Of a DNA stretch of 34,216 nt, positions 30,286-34,216 are shown in pieces. The notes beneath the pieces were generated by a model that searched no databases, had not been told where the DNA came from, and saw only the letters and a program-made list of their open reading frames with translations. How positions within the stretch are numbered: the first letter of the stretch is position 1; every line of letters starts with the position of its first letter. The stretch comes from Actinomycetota bacterium (lineage in GTDB: Bacteria > Actinomycetota > Actinomycetes > S36-B12 > UBA10799), in the NCBI GenBank assembly GCA_963169225.1, contig CAUJDH010000028.1, positions 1-34,216 on the forward strand, in the 5' to 3' direction. The translations under genes and the position numbers were made by a program.

Positions 30286-31692
30286 ATGAGTATTTCCGAA
30301 TCGTTCCCGGCCCCTTCATACGCCCCTGGCGGTGAGGCTCCGCGTAGTGATTCGGACCGTCCATCAGTGGAGCGAACCCCGCCCCAGGACATCGCAGCCG
30401 AGCAGTGCGTCCTCGGTGCCATGCTGTTGAGCAAGGACGCAATCGCCGATGTCGTGGAGACCCTTCGCGGAACTGATTTCTATAAGCCAGCCCACGAGAC
30501 AGTGTACGAAGCAATCCTCGATCTCTATGGTCGTGGTGAACCTGCCGATGCTGTCACCGTGGCTGACCACTTGGCAAAATCGGGCGATCTGCTGCGCATT
30601 GGCGGCGCCCCTTATTTGCACACGCTAACCGCCAGCGTTCCGGTTGCCTCCAACGCCGGTTACTACTCTCGGATCGTCAGCGAGCAAGCGACTCTTCGCC
30701 GGCTCGTCACTGCGGGAACGAGGATCGCGCAGTCTGGTTATGACGCCGAGGGAGATGTCGATCGGCTAGTTGATCAAGCCCAGGCCGAAATCTATGACGT
30801 TGCCGGTAACAACAGCTCTGAGGATTACCAAGTCATCGAGTCGATCATCGAGGGTGCGCTTACCGAGATTGAGACGATCCAAAGTCGTGACGGCCAGTTG
30901 GTGGGTGTTCCGACTGGCTATACCGAACTCGACAAATTGACCAACGGCCTACACCCGGGCCAGATGGTGATTATCGCTGCCAGGCCTGCCATGGGTAAGT
31001 CGACCTCGGGTCTTGATATTGCCCGCAATGCGAGCATCAAGCACGGTATGACCAGTGCAATCTTCTCGCTCGAAATGAGCCGCAACGAGATTCTGATGCG
31101 TTTGCTCTCCGCTGAGGCTCAGATTCACTTGGGCAAGATCCGCGGTGGTGGCATGCAAGACGCTGACTGGGCTCGAATCGCGGCCAAGCGCGAAGCTATG
31201 AGCAAGGCGCCGCTCTATATTGACGACTCTCCTAACCTCACCATGATGGAGATCCGTGCTAAATGCCGTCGCCTCAAACAGCAACACGATCTCAAGCTGG
31301 TGGTCATCGACTATATGCAGCTCATGACAAGTGGCAAGCGTGTCGAGTCTCGCCAACAAGAGGTCAGCGAATTCTCCCGATCCCTCAAGCTACTGGCCAA
31401 GGAACTCGAAGTTCCCGTGATCGCGATCAGCCAGCTCAACCGTGGCGCCGAGCAGCGCAACGACAAGAAGCCAATGCTTGCCGACCTTCGTGAATCGGGT
31501 TCGCTCGAACAGGACGCTGACATGGTCATGTTGCTTCACCGCGAAGACGCCTACGACCATGAATCAAGGCCAGGCGAGGCCGACATCATCGTGGCTAAGC
31601 ACCGTAACGGACCGACGGCAACGATCACGGTTGCGTTCCAAGGCCACTACTCGCGCTTCGTCGACATGGCTCAGGACGACGGCGGCTTCTAA
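30286..31692 (+). CDS. dnaB: Replicative DNA helicase DnaB
   Basis: The hexameric 5'-3' helicase that unwinds DNA at the replication fork. The 468 residues have an N-terminal primase-binding domain (about 33-135; PPQDIAAEQCVLGAMLLS), a linker and a RecA-like core with Walker A ARPAMGKST (232-240), SLEMSRNEILMRLL, Walker B LVVIDYMQLM and the conserved SQLNRGAEQRNDKKPMLAD, LRESGSLEQDAD segments. It is contiguous with no intein insertion at the P-loop or later motifs, in contrast to mycobacterial DnaB. The stop codon overlaps the convergent FUSC gene stop by 3 bases (31690-31692 versus 31689-31691). Confidence 0.97.
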   Translation: MSISESFPAPSYAPGGEAPRSDSDRPSVERTPPQDIAAEQCVLGAMLLSKDAIADVVETLRGTDFYKPAHETVYEAILDLYGRGEPADAVTVADHLAKSGDLLRIGGAPYLHTLTASVPVASNAGYYSRIVSEQATLRRLVTAGTRIAQSGYDAEGDVDRLVDQAQAEIYDVAGNNSSEDYQVIESIIEGALTEIETIQSRDGQLVGVPTGYTELDKLTNGLHPGQMVIIAARPAMGKSTSGLDIARNASIKHGMTSAIFSLEMSRNEILMRLLSAEAQIHLGKIRGGGMQDADWARIAAKREAMSKAPLYIDDSPNLTMMEIRAKCRRLKQQHDLKLVVIDYMQLMTSGKRVESRQQEVSEFSRSLKLLAKELEVPVIAISQLNRGAEQRNDKKPMLADLRESGSLEQDADMVMLLHREDAYDHESRPGEADIIVAKHRNGPTATITVAFQGHYSRFVDMAQDDGGF

Positions 31693-34022
31693 GGTTTGAC
31701 CTTTTTAGCTTTCGAGGCTTTGGCCGCATCGATCTGAGACTGGATTGTTTTGAGGCCCGTGGTGGCATCCGCTTCAGTTTGAGCTGCCATCCAATGGAAG
31801 TACATGAGCCAGTCTTGCGCCCACACCATCGTGACAGCACTCTGACCATATGACTGCGAGAACTTGTGCGAATCCACCTCGAAGTCGAGATTGCCCGACT
31901 TGCCACTCCACCCACCAATAGTGCTGTCGATGAGTTCTGTAGCTGCAGATAAGTCATCGCCCGCCTCGGCTCGAGGCGTTACGACCTTTGGATCCACCGT
32001 TGGCTTTCTAGCTGCTTTCGCTTCTTTGTCCTGGATCGCTTGGTAATCGGCATCGATCGTGCGCGCGTAGTGGTGCGCAACGTCCGCCGCTTCGGTACGG
32101 GTGGCTGAAGCAACCTGGGAATCAGGAATCGGGGCAAGGCCAAACTGTGGCATCGTGCGCACCATAGAAGCCGCCACGAATACGTGATCGATTGAGTTGG
32201 CGACCGAGGACCAGGCAGTCGCATCGACTTTAGTCGCGCCACCCTGAGTAATAGCCATATCGAACACATCATCGGCCCGGATCTTGGCTTCAAATGCGTC
32301 GTGTGCAGCCTGGTGTACCTCAGCGTTGTCTGACTCCTGCAAAGCCGACGTGAGATACTTATAGGCAGCGGCGAAATAGTCCGCGGTCGTATTTACAGAC
32401 TTGTCCAAGATGGTTTGCACTTGAGCTGCAACACCACTGGGCCACATGATGGCCGTCACCACGAGACTGCACAACAAACCAATGCCCACGTCTTGGAGTC
32501 TGAGTTCGTCTATCTTGATGGACAGACCGCCTGAAGCCAATGAAACCAACATGATGAACCAAACGGTAAAGCCAGCTTGTTTGGCGACCATCACGTATTT
32601 GCCAGCTGGATACCAGGTCGCAATAAATGCCACGAACGGCAGCAAAATGATCAAGGCAGTCATATTGCCACCGATGGTCACTAGCAAGAGGACACAGATA
32701 ACGAAACCGATGATCGTACCCAAGGCTGCACCCCATGCGTTCTTGCGCGAGGACTGAGCATCGAGCTGCAGTGCTGCCACGGTTCCCAGCACCACCCAGA
32801 ATCCCTGGGTGAGATGGAAGATTTGGGTGATCGCAACCGCCAGGGTCACTGTTGTCGCCGATTGAATCGCACGCCTAAACCACGGGGACTTGGGAGTGAA
32901 GTTAGAGCGCAGCATCCGGGTTGGGCTGGCCGTGGATTCGATCATTGAGATTGTTTGAACGTTGGGATCGTGCGCGATTTCGCTATTAGTCGTGTCGACT
33001 TTCTCACCAAGCGCTAACCGAGTATGGCGCACGATCATGGCAGTTAAAAATGTAGCGATCCGGTAGTAGAAACTGGCATCCAAGAACTTTTTGAGTTCGT
33101 CGATCTGTCCAGCTTCCAATTGTTTGCTAGCTATCACCGGGAGTTGCTCTGCATGTTGATTGTGAGCTTTGACAAGTCCATCAATCACAGGAGCAGGGCC
33201 TTGACCGACTATCGCTTTACCGCAGGCATCCAGCGCATCGTGAACTTCGTGCAACATCTCGAGGTCTGCTGGGGTCGCCGTCTGCGTTTTGTCGCTCGGC
33301 CAGCGCAGAGCGATTCGCAGACGAGTGACGTCATCAACTAGCTGAACAAGACCACGATCCCGGGAGGTGGCGTTGCCCGGCCGCTCAAGCTTGCCGTCGT
33401 GAGTCTCCGACACCTTGGTTGTCGCCGCGACCAGTTCGCGCATCTTTGATGCTGTTTGATCATCGGTGGCTTTGGGATCCAATGGTTTGGATCCGGCGAC
33501 TACAGCAGCAGAAGCAATGAGAGCTTTGCTGACCGCTTTGCAGATGTCGGAAGTTTGGTAGCTCGGCCACAAGACGATGGCCGAGATCGCTGCAATCAGT
33601 GAACCTGCCGCGTAGCAGATGAGGGCCGATGGCAAAGTGTCGACAGGTTGCGGAGTGGTGACGGCGACAACGTAAGTAAGTAGGAGCGTGATGTAAGCAG
33701 AACCGACGTACCCGCGTAATAAGACTGAGTAGGCGAGGGCGAAAACCAAGAGGGCTGTCACGATCAAGGCCACAGCCAAAATGAGTGCGGCAAAAGCACC
33801 GATGGCGATCAAGGCCATTCCAATGATGCCGCCGACGATATAGGCCATGAACCGGTCTTTGCGGGTGCCACCAAAGTCCGATAAGACGAGGAAGCAGAAC
33901 ACACTAAACGTTGCATAAAAACCGGTCGGCCCGATGTCTAGGACCAGGTTCATTATGAGTGCAACTGCGGTAACGACTATGGCAGCGCGGAATGCTTTGC
34001 CAGTTGGCCGTTTCTGCGTCAT
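31689..34022 (-). CDS. FUSC family membrane protein
   Basis: The 777 residues contain two membrane blocks (about 12-160 and 385-540), each of five to six helices, separated by a cytoplasmic helical region and followed by a long soluble C-terminal region (540-777). This is the layout of FUSC/YccS/aromatic acid exporter-like proteins; substrate unknown. The end is Lys-rich (AAKASKAKKVKP). A ribosome binding site GGGAGGT lies five bases before the ATG. A second FUSC-type gene ends 28 bp upstream on the same strand, and the C-terminal motif WAQDWLMYFHWMAAQT is shared with it, indicating tandem duplication. Transport function is inferred from the family. Confidence 0.8.
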   Translation of the reverse strand: MTQKRPTGKAFRAAIVVTAVALIMNLVLDIGPTGFYATFSVFCFLVLSDFGGTRKDRFMAYIVGGIIGMALIAIGAFAALILAVALIVTALLVFALAYSVLLRGYVGSAYITLLLTYVVAVTTPQPVDTLPSALICYAAGSLIAAISAIVLWPSYQTSDICKAVSKALIASAAVVAGSKPLDPKATDDQTASKMRELVAATTKVSETHDGKLERPGNATSRDRGLVQLVDDVTRLRIALRWPSDKTQTATPADLEMLHEVHDALDACGKAIVGQGPAPVIDGLVKAHNQHAEQLPVIASKQLEAGQIDELKKFLDASFYYRIATFLTAMIVRHTRLALGEKVDTTNSEIAHDPNVQTISMIESTASPTRMLRSNFTPKSPWFRRAIQSATTVTLAVAITQIFHLTQGFWVVLGTVAALQLDAQSSRKNAWGAALGTIIGFVICVLLLVTIGGNMTALIILLPFVAFIATWYPAGKYVMVAKQAGFTVWFIMLVSLASGGLSIKIDELRLQDVGIGLLCSLVVTAIMWPSGVAAQVQTILDKSVNTTADYFAAAYKYLTSALQESDNAEVHQAAHDAFEAKIRADDVFDMAITQGGATKVDATAWSSVANSIDHVFVAASMVRTMPQFGLAPIPDSQVASATRTEAADVAHHYARTIDADYQAIQDKEAKAARKPTVDPKVVTPRAEAGDDLSAATELIDSTIGGWSGKSGNLDFEVDSHKFSQSYGQSAVTMVWAQDWLMYFHWMAAQTEADATTGLKTIQSQIDAAKASKAKKVKP

Positions 34023-34050
34023 GAAAACCTCCCGAAATGGATTCTGGAGT

Positions 34051-34215
34051 TCAGGTTACAGACTTTGCAGATTCGATTCGTGCCACGGTCTGCGATGCCA
34101 TCCAGTGGAAGTACAAGAGCCAATCCTGCGCCCACAGCGCGGAGACCGCAGCGTTGGCGTAAGTCGACTCGAACTTGTGCCCATCGATCTCGAAGTTATC
34201 GGGCCCCGAGCAGCC
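34051..34215 (-). CDS. FUSC-family paralogue, C-terminal 54 residues only (cut by window edge)
   Basis: The minus strand is open from the window edge to a TGA at 34051-34053. The encoded fragment contains FEIDGHKFESTYANAAVS and WAQDWLLYFHWMASQT, which align with FEVDSHKFSQSYGQSAVT and WAQDWLMYFHWMAAQT near the end of the neighbouring 777-residue protein. The rest of the gene lies beyond the right edge. It ends 28 bp upstream of the complete paralogue, so the pair probably forms one operon. It lacks the Lys-rich extension that ends the other copy. Confidence 0.75.
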   Translation of the reverse strand, partial: GCSGPDNFEIDGHKFESTYANAAVSALWAQDWLLYFHWMASQTVARIESAKSVT

Positions 34216-34216
34216 A

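Noticed and set aside
30286-31692. Intein in dnaB
   Set aside because: The P-loop and later motifs are continuous and the total length is normal.
1-34216. tRNA genes, insertion sequences or prophage
   Set aside because: No cloverleaf-like segment, transposase, integrase or terminal inverted repeats were seen in the gaps or coding regions.

Overview
This window is a chromosomal segment from a member of the Actinomycetota with moderate GC content, which I estimate by eye in the mid-fifties per cent. The gene order is the conserved actinobacterial block flanking oriC: parB, thioredoxin/thioredoxin reductase, a CwlM-type amidase, murJ, DUF6049, NUDIX, CCA-adding enzyme, MFS, ino1, PadR, DUF5318, penicillin-binding protein, GT87, rpsF-ssb-rpsR-rplI and dnaB. 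The same genes flank the origin in Mycobacterium and Streptomyces. I cannot fix the genus from sequence alone. There are no tRNA or rRNA genes, no insertion sequences and no CRISPR array.

Layout. 1-3.5 kb: parB, which meets a Ddl-like ligase and a class I/II aminotransferase head-on, plus a 34-residue membrane peptide. 3.5-6.1 kb: cwlM-like amidase, trxA and trxB. 6.3-12.3 kb: a pseudokinase/discoidin-like membrane protein, murJ, a DUF6049 protein and a NUDIX hydrolase, all on the minus strand. 12.3-18.1 kb: the CCA enzyme, a membrane protein of unknown function, an MFS transporter, ino1 and a PadR regulator. 18.3-25.8 kb: DUF5318, a bifunctional class A PBP, an operon femX - alanine-racemase-like - GT87, and an Nfo-type endonuclease. 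25.8-27.1 kb: an AT-richer AAA/DUF4143 ATPase behind four 23-bp-period repeats. 27.4-29.1 kb: the ribosomal/SSB operon with a probable S6:S18 autoregulatory leader. 29.2-30.3 kb: a phosphatase, a small acidic-basic peptide gene with a double-glycine-like motif, and a DnaA-box-like cluster. 30.3-34.2 kb: dnaB, a FUSC-family membrane protein and the C-terminal end of a second FUSC paralogue cut by the window edge.

Much of the window serves cell-wall building: lipid II flipping (MurJ with its pseudokinase), its control (CwlM-like), polymerisation (PBP), cross-bridge addition (FemX with a racemase-like partner), D-Ala ligation and inositol supply. These genes sit beside chromosome segregation and replication genes (ParB, DnaB, SSB).

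The points I would look at first are: (1) a run of DnaA-box-like nonamers directly upstream of dnaB; (2) the 64-residue peptide gene beside it, with a perfect 14-bp palindrome touching its ribosome binding site; (3) four repeats at exact 23-bp period over the promoter of the DUF4143 ATPase; (4) a murJ whose pseudokinase and extracellular domain form a separate gene with its own promoter; (5) at least thirteen genes that appear leaderless, with TANNNT placed 6-7 nt before the start codon, in one case using the stop codon of the preceding gene.
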